Source: Pseudonocardia kunmingensis (GTDB lineage: Bacteria > Actinomycetota > Actinomycetes > Mycobacteriales > Pseudonocardiaceae). From it: a stretch of DNA of 64,000 nt. The stretch is taken from assembly GCF_006716445.1 (NCBI RefSeq), contig NZ_VFPA01000002.1, forward strand, positions 682,001-746,000, in the 5' to 3' direction. Every line of letters begins with the position of its first letter. Position 1 is the stretch's first letter. The translations under genes and the position numbers were made by a program. Positions 36,312-44,936 of this stretch are shown in pieces. The notes beneath the pieces are model-generated. The model saw only the letters and a program-made list of their open reading frames with translations. It had not been told where the DNA came from and did no database searches.

Positions 36312-37249
36312 AAGTCCTGGTGCGCCGGCTGCTGTCAGCGATCCCGCTGTTGTTGTTGCTGAGCCTGTTCGTGTTCGTGCTGCTCGACCTGATGGAGGGA
36401 GATGCGGCGCGCGCGGCGGCGGGCGAGGACGCCACCCCCGAGGACGTCGAGGCCGCTAGGGAGCGGCTGGGGTTGAACCAGCCGCTGCTCGTGCGCTATG
36501 TGGTGTGGCTGGTCAACGCGGTGCAGGGGGATCTGGGCGAGTCCTTGTTGTCCAGCCAGTCGGTGTCGAGCCTGATCGCCGAGCGGGTGCCGGTGACGCT
36601 GTCGCTTGCCGTGGTCACGCTGGTGATCGCGGTGGCGGTCGGGATCCCGCTCGGGGTCGCCGCGGCGATGCGGGCGAACCGCCTGTTGGACCGGGTGGTC
36701 ACGGCGCTTGCCTCGCTGACGATGGCGATGCCGCCGTTCGTGATCGGGCTGGTGCTGGTGTTGGTGTTCGCGGTGAACAGCAGCCTGTTCCCGGCCACCG
36801 GGTACTCGTCGATCGGCGAAGACGGGGTGGGCGGCTGGTTGCAGCACCTTGTGCTGCCCGCGCTCGCGCTCGCGGCGATCTCGGCGGCGGAGTTCGCCCG
36901 CCAGACCCGTGCCGCGCTCGTCGACACGCTCGGGCAGGACTTCATGCGCACCGTGCGCGCGAAGGGCCTGCGCAGTCGGATGATCATCGGAAAGCACGGG
37001 ATGAAGAACGCCGGCATCCCGATCGTCACGGTGTTCGGCCTGCAGGCCGGGCGGATCCTCGCGGGGGCGGTCACCGTCGAGTTCGTCTTCGCGCTGCCGG
37101 GCTTCGGCAGCCTGGCCGTCACCGCGGTCAACCAGCGCGACATCCCGGTGATCCTCGGCATCGTCATGGTCAGCGCGGTCACCGTTCTGGTGATCAACCT
37201 GATCGTCGACGTCTCCTACGGCTACTTCAACCCCCGGTTGCGTTCGTGA
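36305..37249 (+). CDS. ABC importer permease, DppB type (third importer)
   Basis: A 314-residue permease: first helix IPLLLLLSLFVFVLLDLM, segment VNAVQGDLGESLLSS, EAA loop QDFMRTVRAKGLRSRMIIGKHGMKNAG and terminal DVSYGYFNPRLRS. It is alike in layout to the permease at 6704. Its GTG start overlaps the ATPase stop by 7 nt; the DppC partner follows 13 bp later. Confidence 0.92.
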   Translation: MLKVLVRRLLSAIPLLLLLSLFVFVLLDLMEGDAARAAAGEDATPEDVEAARERLGLNQPLLVRYVVWLVNAVQGDLGESLLSSQSVSSLIAERVPVTLSLAVVTLVIAVAVGIPLGVAAAMRANRLLDRVVTALASLTMAMPPFVIGLVLVLVFAVNSSLFPATGYSSIGEDGVGGWLQHLVLPALALAAISAAEFARQTRAALVDTLGQDFMRTVRAKGLRSRMIIGKHGMKNAGIPIVTVFGLQAGRILAGAVTVEFVFALPGFGSLAVTAVNQRDIPVILGIVMVSAVTVLVINLIVDVSYGYFNPRLRS

Positions 37250-37262
37250 AGGGCGGGTCGGC

Positions 37263-38198
37263 ATGACACAGGACGCAACAGCGACGGCGACCCCGACACC
37301 GCCCGCCTCCGGTGGTGGCGTCCCGCTCCGGCGGCGCAGGGGGAACGGGCGGGCGCTGCGGCAGCTGCGTCGCAACCGCGCCGCGATGGCCGCGCTCGGG
37401 TTCCTGGTGCTGGTCGTGGCGGCGGCGGTGCTGGCGCCGGTGCTGATGCCGACCGATCCGGCGGCGCAGGACCTGATCAACCAGCTGCAGGGGCCGAGCG
37501 CACAACACCTGCTGGGCACCGACACCTTCGGCCGGGACGTGCTGTCGCGGCTCATCTCGGGTGCACAGGTCACGCTGCTCGCGGTGGTGCAGGCGCTGGT
37601 GATCTCCACGGTCCTGGGCATTCCGCTGGGCCTGGTGGCCGGGTTCGCCGGCGGCCCCGTCGACGCGGTGCTTTCCCGGATCTCCGACGCCCTGCTCAGC
37701 CTCCCGCCGCTGATCCTGGCACTGGCGATCGTCGGCATCATCGGCCCCGGCCTCGGCAACGTCATGATGGCGATCGGGATCGTGCTCGCGCCGCCGCTGT
37801 TCCGGCTCGCGCGCGGCGCGGCCCAGTCGGTGACCAGCGAGACCTACATCGAGGCGTGCCGGGCCATCGGGTGTTCGCCATGGCGCCTGCTGTGGCGGCA
37901 CGTGCTGCCCAACGCCAGCTCGCCGCTGCTGGTGCAGCTGACCTTCTCCGCGGGCGTGATCGTGATCGCGGAGGCCAGCCTGAGCTTCCTGGGGCTGGGC
38001 GTGCAGCCGCCGGAGGCGAGCTGGGGCACGATGCTGCGCGACGCGTTCGACGCCATCTACGACTCGCCGTCGTTCATGGTCGCCCCGGCGTTGATGATCG
38101 TGCTGACGATCCTCGCCTTCGCCGTCCTGGGCGACGGCCTGCGTGACGCGCTGGAGGGCCGGGGTGTGAAGGCTCGCCGGAAGCGCGGTGGATCGTGA
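37263..38198 (+). CDS. ABC importer permease, DppC type (third importer)
   Basis: A 311-residue permease with a long cytoplasmic N-tail rich in Thr, Pro and Arg (to residue 40), then HLLGTDTFGRDVLSRLI, EAA-like EACRAIGCSPWRLLWRHVLPNASS and [19 protein letters not shown]. The stop overlaps the ligase start (38195-38198), which ties the ligase into the transport operon. Confidence 0.92.
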   Translation: MTQDATATATPTPPASGGGVPLRRRRGNGRALRQLRRNRAAMAALGFLVLVVAAAVLAPVLMPTDPAAQDLINQLQGPSAQHLLGTDTFGRDVLSRLISGAQVTLLAVVQALVISTVLGIPLGLVAGFAGGPVDAVLSRISDALLSLPPLILALAIVGIIGPGLGNVMMAIGIVLAPPLFRLARGAAQSVTSETYIEACRAIGCSPWRLLWRHVLPNASSPLLVQLTFSAGVIVIAEASLSFLGLGVQPPEASWGTMLRDAFDAIYDSPSFMVAPALMIVLTILAFAVLGDGLRDALEGRGVKARRKRGGS

Positions 38199-39772
38199 GC
38201 GCGATGGTTCCGGCCGCGGACGACGACCCGGGCACCGTCGCGCTCGACCCGGCGCACGTGCTGCCGCGGCGGGTCGCCGCGTGGGCCGCGTCCGACCCGC
38301 ATCGGCCGTTCCTGACCGAGGTCTCCGGGCGCTCGCTGACCTACGGCGAGACCTGGGACGCGGTGCGGCGCTGGCGCACGTGGCTGCGCGACCGGGGCGT
38401 GCGCCGCGGCGACCGGGTCGTGACGATGCTGCCGGCCTCGGCCGACGCCGTGTGCCTGTGGCTGGCCGCCGGCTGCATCGGTGCGCTGGAGGTCCCGGTC
38501 AACCCGGAGCTGCGCGGGGAGTTCCTCACCCACGCGTTGACGCTTCCGGGTGCGTCGCTGTGCGTGGTCCGCCCGGAGTCGGCGCCCGTCGTGGCGGGCA
38601 GCGGCGTCGCCGGGCTCGACGTCGCCGTGATCGACCGCGGCAGCGACGTCACCGCCGGCTGCGCGCCGGACGATTCGGGTGAGCTGCCGGGCCCCGACGA
38701 TCCCAGCTGCATCATCTTCACCTCCGGCACGACCGGCCCGGCCAAGGGTGTCGTGCTGTCGTGGGCCCAGTTCGCGGCCACCATCGGCCGCATCCCGCGG
38801 TCGTGGCTCTCGGAGCGCGACGCCGTCTACTGCTGTCACCCCATGTTCCACGTGACGGGCCGGACCCCGTTGCTGTCTATGGTGGACGTCGGTGGGCGGG
38901 TGGTGCTGCGGGAGCGCTTCTCCGCGAGCGCGGTGCTCGCCGACGTGCGCGAGCACGGCTGCACGAGCACCACGGCGTACGTCCCGCTGATGCTGGCGGC
39001 CCCCGAGCAGCCCGGCGACGCCGACAACCCCCTGCGCGTCGTGATGGCGTCCTGCGGCGCGGCACTCGCCCGCCGGTTCACCGACCGGTTCGGAGCGCGC
39101 GTCGTCGAGTGCTACGGCAGCACCGAGGCCGGGTTCCCGATGCTGCTGCGGGACGCGCCTCCTGACGGGTCCCGCCGGTGGTGCGGCCGGCCCCGGCGCG
39201 GGTACGCCGCGCGGGTGGTCGGGTCCGACGGCGCGGACGTCCCCGACGGCGAGGCCGGGGAACTGTGGCTGCACCCGCCCGCACGGTCGCTGATGATGCG
39301 GGAGTACCTCGGCCTGCCCGACGCCACCGCGGCGGCGTTCGCCGATGGCTGGTACCGCACGGGCGACGCGGTGGTCCGCCATCCGGGAGGCGAGTTCGAG
39401 TTCGTCGACCGGTTGCGGGACACGATCCGGCGGCACGGCGAGAACATCTCGTCCTCGGCCCTCGAGGCCGTTGTCGGTGCCGACCCGGCCGTGGAGGCCT
39501 GCGCCGTGATCGGCGTGCCCGACCCCGTCGCCGGGCAGGAGGTGCTGGTCGCCGTGGTCCCGGTCCAGCCCGGCGCCGTGGTGCCGGACGAGCTCTGGGC
39601 CCGCCTGCACGAGCGGCTGCCGCGTCACATGCGGCCGTCCTACGTCCTCGTGTGCGCCGACCTCCCCCGCACCCCGACGAACAAGGTCCGCAAGGCGGGG
39701 CTGCTGGACCGGCTGGACCTCGCGTCCGCGTGGCGCCCCGACAGCACGACACGACGGAGGCCAACGACATGA
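38195..39772 (+). CDS. AMP-dependent acyl-CoA ligase embedded in an importer operon
   Basis: A 525-residue ANL enzyme. P-loop FTSGTTGPAKGVVLS, CYGSTEAG, GWYRTGDAV, hinge DRLRDTIRRHGENIS and C-terminal Lys in PRTPTNKVRK. It sits between the permease and the binding lipoprotein genes and overlaps both by 4 nt (38195-38198, 39769-39772), so uptake and CoA activation of the same compound are probably coupled. Members with the RHGENIS hinge resemble carnitine/crotonobetaine-CoA-ligase-like enzymes, but the substrate is not determinable here. Confidence 0.92.
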   Translation: MSAMVPAADDDPGTVALDPAHVLPRRVAAWAASDPHRPFLTEVSGRSLTYGETWDAVRRWRTWLRDRGVRRGDRVVTMLPASADAVCLWLAAGCIGALEVPVNPELRGEFLTHALTLPGASLCVVRPESAPVVAGSGVAGLDVAVIDRGSDVTAGCAPDDSGELPGPDDPSCIIFTSGTTGPAKGVVLSWAQFAATIGRIPRSWLSERDAVYCCHPMFHVTGRTPLLSMVDVGGRVVLRERFSASAVLADVREHGCTSTTAYVPLMLAAPEQPGDADNPLRVVMASCGAALARRFTDRFGARVVECYGSTEAGFPMLLRDAPPDGSRRWCGRPRRGYAARVVGSDGADVPDGEAGELWLHPPARSLMMREYLGLPDATAAAFADGWYRTGDAVVRHPGGEFEFVDRLRDTIRRHGENISSSALEAVVGADPAVEACAVIGVPDPVAGQEVLVAVVPVQPGAVVPDELWARLHERLPRHMRPSYVLVCADLPRTPTNKVRKAGLLDRLDLASAWRPDSTTRRRPTT

Positions 39773-41343
39773 GACCCCACTGGAAGGCCGGCATCGCCGC
39801 CCTGATCGCCGCCGTCCTGCTGGTCGCGTGCGGTTCCGGGGGCGAGGGCTCCGGCGGGAGCAACGGTGTGGCGCAGGGAGGCCCGGCGGATCCGGACGCG
39901 ACGATGCGGGTGGGCTACGGCGTCGCCCCCACCAGCCTGGATCCGCACGCGGCGACCAGCGAGGTCGTGTCCTTCCGGTTCGGCCTCGCGCTGGTCTACG
40001 ACCGGCTCTTCACGATCACCGCCGACGGTCTGGCCGAGGGCATGCTCGTGGAGTCCTACTCCTACAGCGACGACGGCCTCGCCCTGACGATGTCACTGCG
40101 CGACGGCGTGACGTTCCGGGACGGGACGCCGCTGGACGCCGAGGCGGTGCGGGTGAACCTGGAGCGGGCAGCCGCGATGGAGAGCCCGGTGGTCAGCAAG
40201 CGGCTGGAGCAGGTCACCGGCGTCGAGGCGACGGGGGCGCTCGAGGTGCGGCTCACGTTGAGCGAGCCCACCCCGACGATCCCGTACGTGCTCGCCAACG
40301 TCGCGGGCTTCATCATGCATCCCGAGCTGATCGCGAACGGTGACCCGGCCACGGAGGCCAACGGGTCGGGCGCCTACAGCGTGGAGAGCTGGACCCCCGG
40401 TGAGACGCTGACGCTGCACCGCGACCGCACGGACTACTGGGATCCGGACGCGGCGAAGATCGCCCGCTTCGAGTACTCCGCCATCACCGACCAGCAGGCC
40501 TACACCAACGCGATCATCGGCGAGCAGATCGACGTGGGGCAGTTCCAGCCCCAGAACGTCGCCGGGGTCGAGGGCCGGGACGGGCTCGTGACGGTGATGG
40601 TGCCCCAGGGCATCGGCCTGGAGATGTTCCTCAACCTCAGGTCGGCACCGCTCGACCGGGTGGAGGTCCGGCAGGCGATCAACCACGCCTATGACCGCGC
40701 CGCCATCGTGGAGGCCCTCTACCCCGGCTCGGAGCCGAAGTGGCAGCACACCCGCGAAGGGCTTCCCGGCTACGTGCCCGACCTGCAGGACGCGTTCCCG
40801 TACGACCCCGAGCGTGCCAGGCAACTGCTCGCGCAGGCCGGCTTCCCCGACGGGATCGACCTCGGAGAGATCCTCGTCAGCCAGTCGGTCGGGCCGGAGC
40901 TCACCGCGGTGCTGCAGGAACAGCTCGGCAAATCCGGTATCCGGATGACCCCGGTGGTCGTCGACAACCTGCAGATCTTCCCCCGCTACGCGGAGGGCGA
41001 CAACGCCGGGATGCTGCAGTACACCCCGTCGATCGAGACGCCGGCGTCCTTCGCCGTCAACCGTTTCGGCGCCCGGCACCCCGGTGGCTTCCCCGACTCG
41101 CCGGAGTTCCAGCAGCTGCTGGCGGCCGCGGACGACAACCGGCTGGAGGAGGGCGAGCGCGAGCAGGCCAACCAGGCGCTCAACAGGTTCGTCACCGAGC
41201 AGGCATGGGGCGCGCCGATCGTCTGGATCAACTACCCGTGGGTGCTGAGCGACCGGGTGCAGAACTTCGGTGCCGAGATGGACTACGCCACGACGTTCGG
41301 CCCCTACGACTTCCGGTACCTGACCATGGCCGCCACCGACTGA
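39769..41343 (+). CDS. Extracellular solute-binding lipoprotein, family 5 (third importer)
   Basis: A 524-residue binding lipoprotein: signal helix AALIAAVLLVAC with lipobox LVAC, Gly/Ser linker, then TSLDPHAATSEVV, YDRLFTITADG, VTFRDGTPLDAEAVRVNLERA, GSGAYSVESWTPGET and VRQAINHAYDRAAI. It is a close relative of the lipoprotein at 4784, including the end PYDFRYLTM. GGAGG lies 8 nt before the ATG at 39769. It is the last gene before a strong hairpin. Confidence 0.93.
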   Translation: MRPHWKAGIAALIAAVLLVACGSGGEGSGGSNGVAQGGPADPDATMRVGYGVAPTSLDPHAATSEVVSFRFGLALVYDRLFTITADGLAEGMLVESYSYSDDGLALTMSLRDGVTFRDGTPLDAEAVRVNLERAAAMESPVVSKRLEQVTGVEATGALEVRLTLSEPTPTIPYVLANVAGFIMHPELIANGDPATEANGSGAYSVESWTPGETLTLHRDRTDYWDPDAAKIARFEYSAITDQQAYTNAIIGEQIDVGQFQPQNVAGVEGRDGLVTVMVPQGIGLEMFLNLRSAPLDRVEVRQAINHAYDRAAIVEALYPGSEPKWQHTREGLPGYVPDLQDAFPYDPERARQLLAQAGFPDGIDLGEILVSQSVGPELTAVLQEQLGKSGIRMTPVVVDNLQIFPRYAEGDNAGMLQYTPSIETPASFAVNRFGARHPGGFPDSPEFQQLLAAADDNRLEEGEREQANQALNRFVTEQAWGAPIVWINYPWVLSDRVQNFGAEMDYATTFGPYDFRYLTMAATD

Positions 41344-41368
41344 CGAGCGGGCACCCACTGACGAACGG

Positions 41369-41395
41369 GACGGGCACCCGGTGCGGGTGCCCGTC
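41369..41395. terminator. Strong hairpin, rho-independent-like terminator
   Basis: GACGGGCACCCG (41369-41380) and CGGGTGCCCGTC (41384-41395) form a perfect 12-bp stem with a GTG loop, 26 bp after the lipoprotein stop and 44 bp before the convergent CaiB gene end. No U-tract, as usual in actinobacteria; likely serves both strands. Confidence 0.75.
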
Positions 41396-41438
41396 ACGTC
41401 GGCAGTGGAGGAAGGCCGGCCGTGGGGGAGCCTGTACT

Positions 41439-43919
41439 TCAGGTGACGATATTGCGGGCATGCAGGTCGGCGATCCGTTCGTCGTCGTACCCGAGCTCCT
41501 GCAGGAGCGCATCGGTGTGGTCGCCGGCGAGGCAGCCGCCGTCGGCCTTCGTCACCGAGCGGGAGAAGCGGGTCGCCGGGGCCGGGCGGCGGTGCTCGTC
41601 GAACACCGGACTCATCGCGGTCACGTGGTAGCCCGCGTCGGCAGCCTCGTCGCTCATCAGTGTCAGCTCGGGGGCGTGCTCGGCCACTGCGACGCAGCCG
41701 ACGCCTGCCGCGGTGAGCTCCGCCTCCCAGTCGGCCTTCGCCTTCGTCGCGAAGACGCCGCCGAGCACGTCGGCCAGCGCCGCGTCGGCATCAGCACGTT
41801 GCGCAGGCGACGCGAACCGCGCATCGGCCGCGAGGTCGGTGTACGGGCGCAGCGCGGTGGCCAACCCCTCCCACTCGTCCGCCGCGGGTGCGGCCAGGAA
41901 CACCCAGCCGTCCGCGGCCCGGTACATGCGGTAGAGCGCGCCGAAGCCGTGGCCGTCGGGGTCGACGCGCGGCGCGGCGGGCCGGCCGGCGTAGTCGATG
42001 TTGCGGTCGATGAGGGCGTGCGTCGCGGACGACAGCATCGTCGTGGTCATGTTCCCCAGCGCCCGCCCGCGGCGGCGGGCGAGCAGCCCCAGCAGCATCG
42101 CCGAGCCGACGCCGAGCGCGGCGATGCCGTCACCCTGCAGGCTGATCACGGCCGAGGCCGCGTTGAGGCGGACGGCGGCCTTCTTGATCTCCTCGAGGGA
42201 GCCCGTGGCGCCTGCGGCGTCGGGGGCATCGGTGAGGGCGAGGCCGGACGCCGCGCCGATCGAGGGCGCATAGGCCGGGCGCCCGCCGTAGGGCCCACCG
42301 GTGCCGTATCCGGGGGCGCTGAGGTAGACGAGGTCGGGGTTGAGCTTCTTGAGCGTCGCCGGGTCGACGCGGGCGCGCTCTGCGGCGCCCGCGCGGTAGC
42401 TCTGCAGCACGATGTCACTGCGCCGGGCCAGCTCGTGGACGATCGCGAGCCCCTCGTCGGTGGCCATGTCGACGGCGATGCTCTCCTTGCCCTGCATCAC
42501 CTTCGCCCCGCCCGCCTCGGGGAACTGGACGAGCGTGCGGATCTGGTCACCACCGAGCGGCTCGATCTTGAACACCCGGGCGCCGAGGTCGGTGAGCAGG
42601 GTGGCCCCGTAGGGCGCCGCGTACATCGAGCTCAGCTCCAGCACGGTGACCCCGGCAAGCGGCAGCGCGGCGGGTGCATCGCCGTTTCCGGGGTCGACGG
42701 CCGGAGTGGAGGCCGCGGCCTCGGCGCGGATCTGCTCGGCGTGCTCGTCGAGGCCAGGGGCCGGGCGCGGCGGTGACAGCGGCACGTCATCGACGTGCAC
42801 CAGCGTGGAGGGCTGGCGCACCGGGCCGAACGCCGGGTCGTCGACGGTGACCACCCGCCCGTCGTGCACGAGCTGGGCGTGCGCCAGCGCGTCGGGTCCG
42901 GAACGGAACACCTCGGCGCTGACGTTCGGGTTGGTCGCGAAGACCTGCTCCCACTCCGCGAGCGTGCGCTCGCCGACCTTCCTCAGCATGATCTCCCAGA
43001 GCTCGACGCGCCGCGCGCGGTCGTCGAATTGCGGGAAGCCCTTCCACTTCGGGTCGCCCGGCAGCTCGGCCATGTCGAGCTCCTGCAGCATGGCCTGGAA
43101 CAGCCGCGCCTGGGTCTGCGCGAACTGCAGCCAGTAGCCGTCCTTCGTCGCGGCCACGAGCAACGGGTAGATCAGGTGGCCTTGGGGCTGCCCGTGGTCG
43201 TCGAAGGCGTTGACGGTCGTGAACGCGTCCGGCCACCGCTGACCGACGAGCTCGCTGAACCAGTTCCAGGTGTCGATCGTCGCGACGCCGCGGACCAGGT
43301 CCGCCTCGACGCGCTGGCCGCGTCCACTCGTCTCGCGCTCGATCAGCGCGGCGAGGATGCCGTGCAAGGCCGTCTGCGCCGCGCCCCACGAGGCGTAGGG
43401 GACCGAGACGAACGCCGGGCCGGGGCGGTTGGTCGAGAGCCGTTTGACGTGGAAGTAGCCGAGCTTGGCCAGGACCATGCCCTCGTAGCCGGGGAGATCG
43501 CGCCACGGCCCTGTCATGCCCCAGCCGGTGATCGCCGCGCTGACCAGCCGGGGGTTGAGATCGGCGAGCCGCTCGGCGGTGAGGCCGAGCCGCGCCAGCG
43601 TGGCCGGGGCGGACGTCGTGACGAGCACGTCGGCCCGGGCGAGGAGCCGATCCAGCGTCGCGCGGTCGGCCTCGTCGTGCAGGTCGTCGTCGTGCAGGTC
43701 GAGGACGATGCTGCGCTTGCCCCGCGCCAGCCCCGGCCAACCGGGCTGCGCCCGCAGCGGGCTGCCACCCGGCGGTTCGACCTGCACCACGTCGGCGCCG
43801 GCATCGGCAAGGAACTGGGTGGTGAACGCGCCGGGGAGCGACGTCGACAGATCGACGACCGTCAGCCCGTCGAGCGGAGTGGTGCCGCAGGCTTCCCCGT
43901 TGTGGGCATCCGCGCTCAC
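41439..43919 (-). CDS. Tandem CaiB/BaiF protein lacking the usual catalytic aspartates
   Basis: An 826-residue two-domain protein of the family III CoA-transferase fold. Domain 1 starts at residue 18 (GLTVVDLSTSLPGAFTTQ), domain 2 near 415 (GVTVLELSSMYAAPYGA). The position of the catalytic Asp reads Glu in domain 1 (E146 in PGYEGMVLAKLG) and Ala in domain 2 (A551 in RPAYAPSIGAASG). The other two tandem proteins in the window keep Asp in both halves. It may act with Glu, act on a restricted reaction, or be a non-transferase CoA-binding protein. The GTG at 43919 follows GGAGGTGTAGG. It lies 105 bp downstream of an SDR gene on the same strand. Confidence 0.88.
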   Translation of the reverse strand: MSADAHNGEACGTTPLDGLTVVDLSTSLPGAFTTQFLADAGADVVQVEPPGGSPLRAQPGWPGLARGKRSIVLDLHDDDLHDEADRATLDRLLARADVLVTTSAPATLARLGLTAERLADLNPRLVSAAITGWGMTGPWRDLPGYEGMVLAKLGYFHVKRLSTNRPGPAFVSVPYASWGAAQTALHGILAALIERETSGRGQRVEADLVRGVATIDTWNWFSELVGQRWPDAFTTVNAFDDHGQPQGHLIYPLLVAATKDGYWLQFAQTQARLFQAMLQELDMAELPGDPKWKGFPQFDDRARRVELWEIMLRKVGERTLAEWEQVFATNPNVSAEVFRSGPDALAHAQLVHDGRVVTVDDPAFGPVRQPSTLVHVDDVPLSPPRPAPGLDEHAEQIRAEAAASTPAVDPGNGDAPAALPLAGVTVLELSSMYAAPYGATLLTDLGARVFKIEPLGGDQIRTLVQFPEAGGAKVMQGKESIAVDMATDEGLAIVHELARRSDIVLQSYRAGAAERARVDPATLKKLNPDLVYLSAPGYGTGGPYGGRPAYAPSIGAASGLALTDAPDAAGATGSLEEIKKAAVRLNAASAVISLQGDGIAALGVGSAMLLGLLARRRGRALGNMTTTMLSSATHALIDRNIDYAGRPAAPRVDPDGHGFGALYRMYRAADGWVFLAAPAADEWEGLATALRPYTDLAADARFASPAQRADADAALADVLGGVFATKAKADWEAELTAAGVGCVAVAEHAPELTLMSDEAADAGYHVTAMSPVFDEHRRPAPATRFSRSVTKADGGCLAGDHTDALLQELGYDDERIADLHARNIVT

Positions 43920-43939
43920 CCTACACCTCCATTGGTGAA

Positions 43940-43954
43940 GAACAGTATCCTCAT
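43940..43954. promoter_or_regulatory. GGATAC site before the tandem CaiB gene
   Basis: On the minus strand the bases read ATGAGGATACTGTTC, sharing GGATACTGTT with the site at 19041-19055. It lies 21 bp before the gene start. Confidence 0.4.
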
Positions 43955-44024
43955 CAAGACAGTGTGGCGGGGGTCTCAGGGCACGTCAAGGTGCCCACTC
44001 GTCAAAGAGTGTTCCGATTCTGGG

Positions 44025-44795
44025 TCACCTCGGGGCCATCCGGATGGCCCCGTCCAGGCGCACCGTCTGGCCGTTCAGGTACGGGTTCTCCAGCATGTCC
44101 ACGGCGAGGCGGGCGAAGTCGGCAGGCTGCCCGAGGCGCTTCGGGTGGGGTACCGACGCGGCGAGGCCGTCGCGGATGTCCTCGCGCAGGCGTCCGAGCA
44201 TCGGGGTGTCCATGACGCCGGGAGCGATGGTGTTGACGCGGATCTGCCAGCTGGCGAGGTCGCGTGCGGCGACCAGCGTCAGGCCGTGCACACCGGCCTT
44301 GGACGCGCTGTAGGACGTCTGCCCGATCTGGCCGTCGAAGGCGGCCACCGATGCGGTGAGCACGATGGCGCCGCGGTCGCCGTCGTCGAGCTCCTCGTTC
44401 GCGGCGATCCGGGAGGCGGACAGGCGTAGGACGTTGTACGTGCCGATCAGGTTGATCCGCACGACCTCGGTGAACGTGTCGAGCGCGCCGGGGGTTCGGT
44501 CCTTGCCGATGATGCGGGTCCGGTCGCCGCCGCGGCCGGCGCAGTGCACGACCGCGCGCAGCGGCCCCAGCTGCTCCGCGGCGTCGAGTGCCTCGGCGAG
44601 CGCGGCCTCGTCGGTGATGTCGGCGACCACGAACGTGGCCGCCGAGCCGAGCTCGGCGACGGCCTTCGCACCCTGCTCCTCGGAGATGTCGGCGATCACC
44701 ACGCGCCCGCCGTGCTCGACGATCCGCCGGGCGGTGGCCAGTCCGAGTCCGGAGGCGCCGCCGGTGACCAGCGCCGATGTTCCGTCGATCTGCAC
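44025..44795 (-). CDS. SDR oxidoreductase, 17-beta-HSD10 / 3-hydroxyacyl-CoA dehydrogenase-like
   Basis: A 256-residue SDR: cofactor motif TGGASGLG, NAD-type acidic residue in VVIADISEEQG, catalytic Ser in VLTASVAAFDGQIGQ and YSASK. The layout with TFVVADITDEAALAEALDAAEQLG, HCAGRG and the insert before SVAAFDGQIGQTSYSASKAGV resembles human HSD17B10-type 3-hydroxyacyl-CoA dehydrogenases. It probably oxidises a (2-methyl-)3-hydroxyacyl-CoA. The start is a GTG at 44795 behind AAGGGAACGAG. It is divergent from the lipoprotein at 44937. Confidence 0.85.
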   Translation of the reverse strand: MQIDGTSALVTGGASGLGLATARRIVEHGGRVVIADISEEQGAKAVAELGSAATFVVADITDEAALAEALDAAEQLGPLRAVVHCAGRGGDRTRIIGKDRTPGALDTFTEVVRINLIGTYNVLRLSASRIAANEELDDGDRGAIVLTASVAAFDGQIGQTSYSASKAGVHGLTLVAARDLASWQIRVNTIAPGVMDTPMLGRLREDIRDGLAASVPHPKRLGQPADFARLAVDMLENPYLNGQTVRLDGAIRMAPR

Positions 44796-44877
44796 TTCTC
44801 GTTCCCTTCCACGGGGTGATGCGGCTGGGTCGGACAGTACAGCGCTTCGCCTTTCAGTGTCCTGATTGCTGGACAGT

Positions 44878-44892
44878 CAGAACGACGTTCTG
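44878..44892. promoter_or_regulatory. Operator-like inverted repeat CAGAAC-GAC-GTTCTG
   Basis: Perfect 6-bp arms in the 141-bp gap between the divergent SDR and lipoprotein genes, 44 bp before the lipoprotein start. A TGTCC/GGACA dyad (44858-44875) and two GGACAGT copies (44832, 44871) lie beside it. Likely a control region for both genes. Confidence 0.45.
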
Positions 44893-44936
44893 TAACTTCG
44901 GAAGACGGGCCTGCAGCGCACCCCGAGGAGGAGCCC

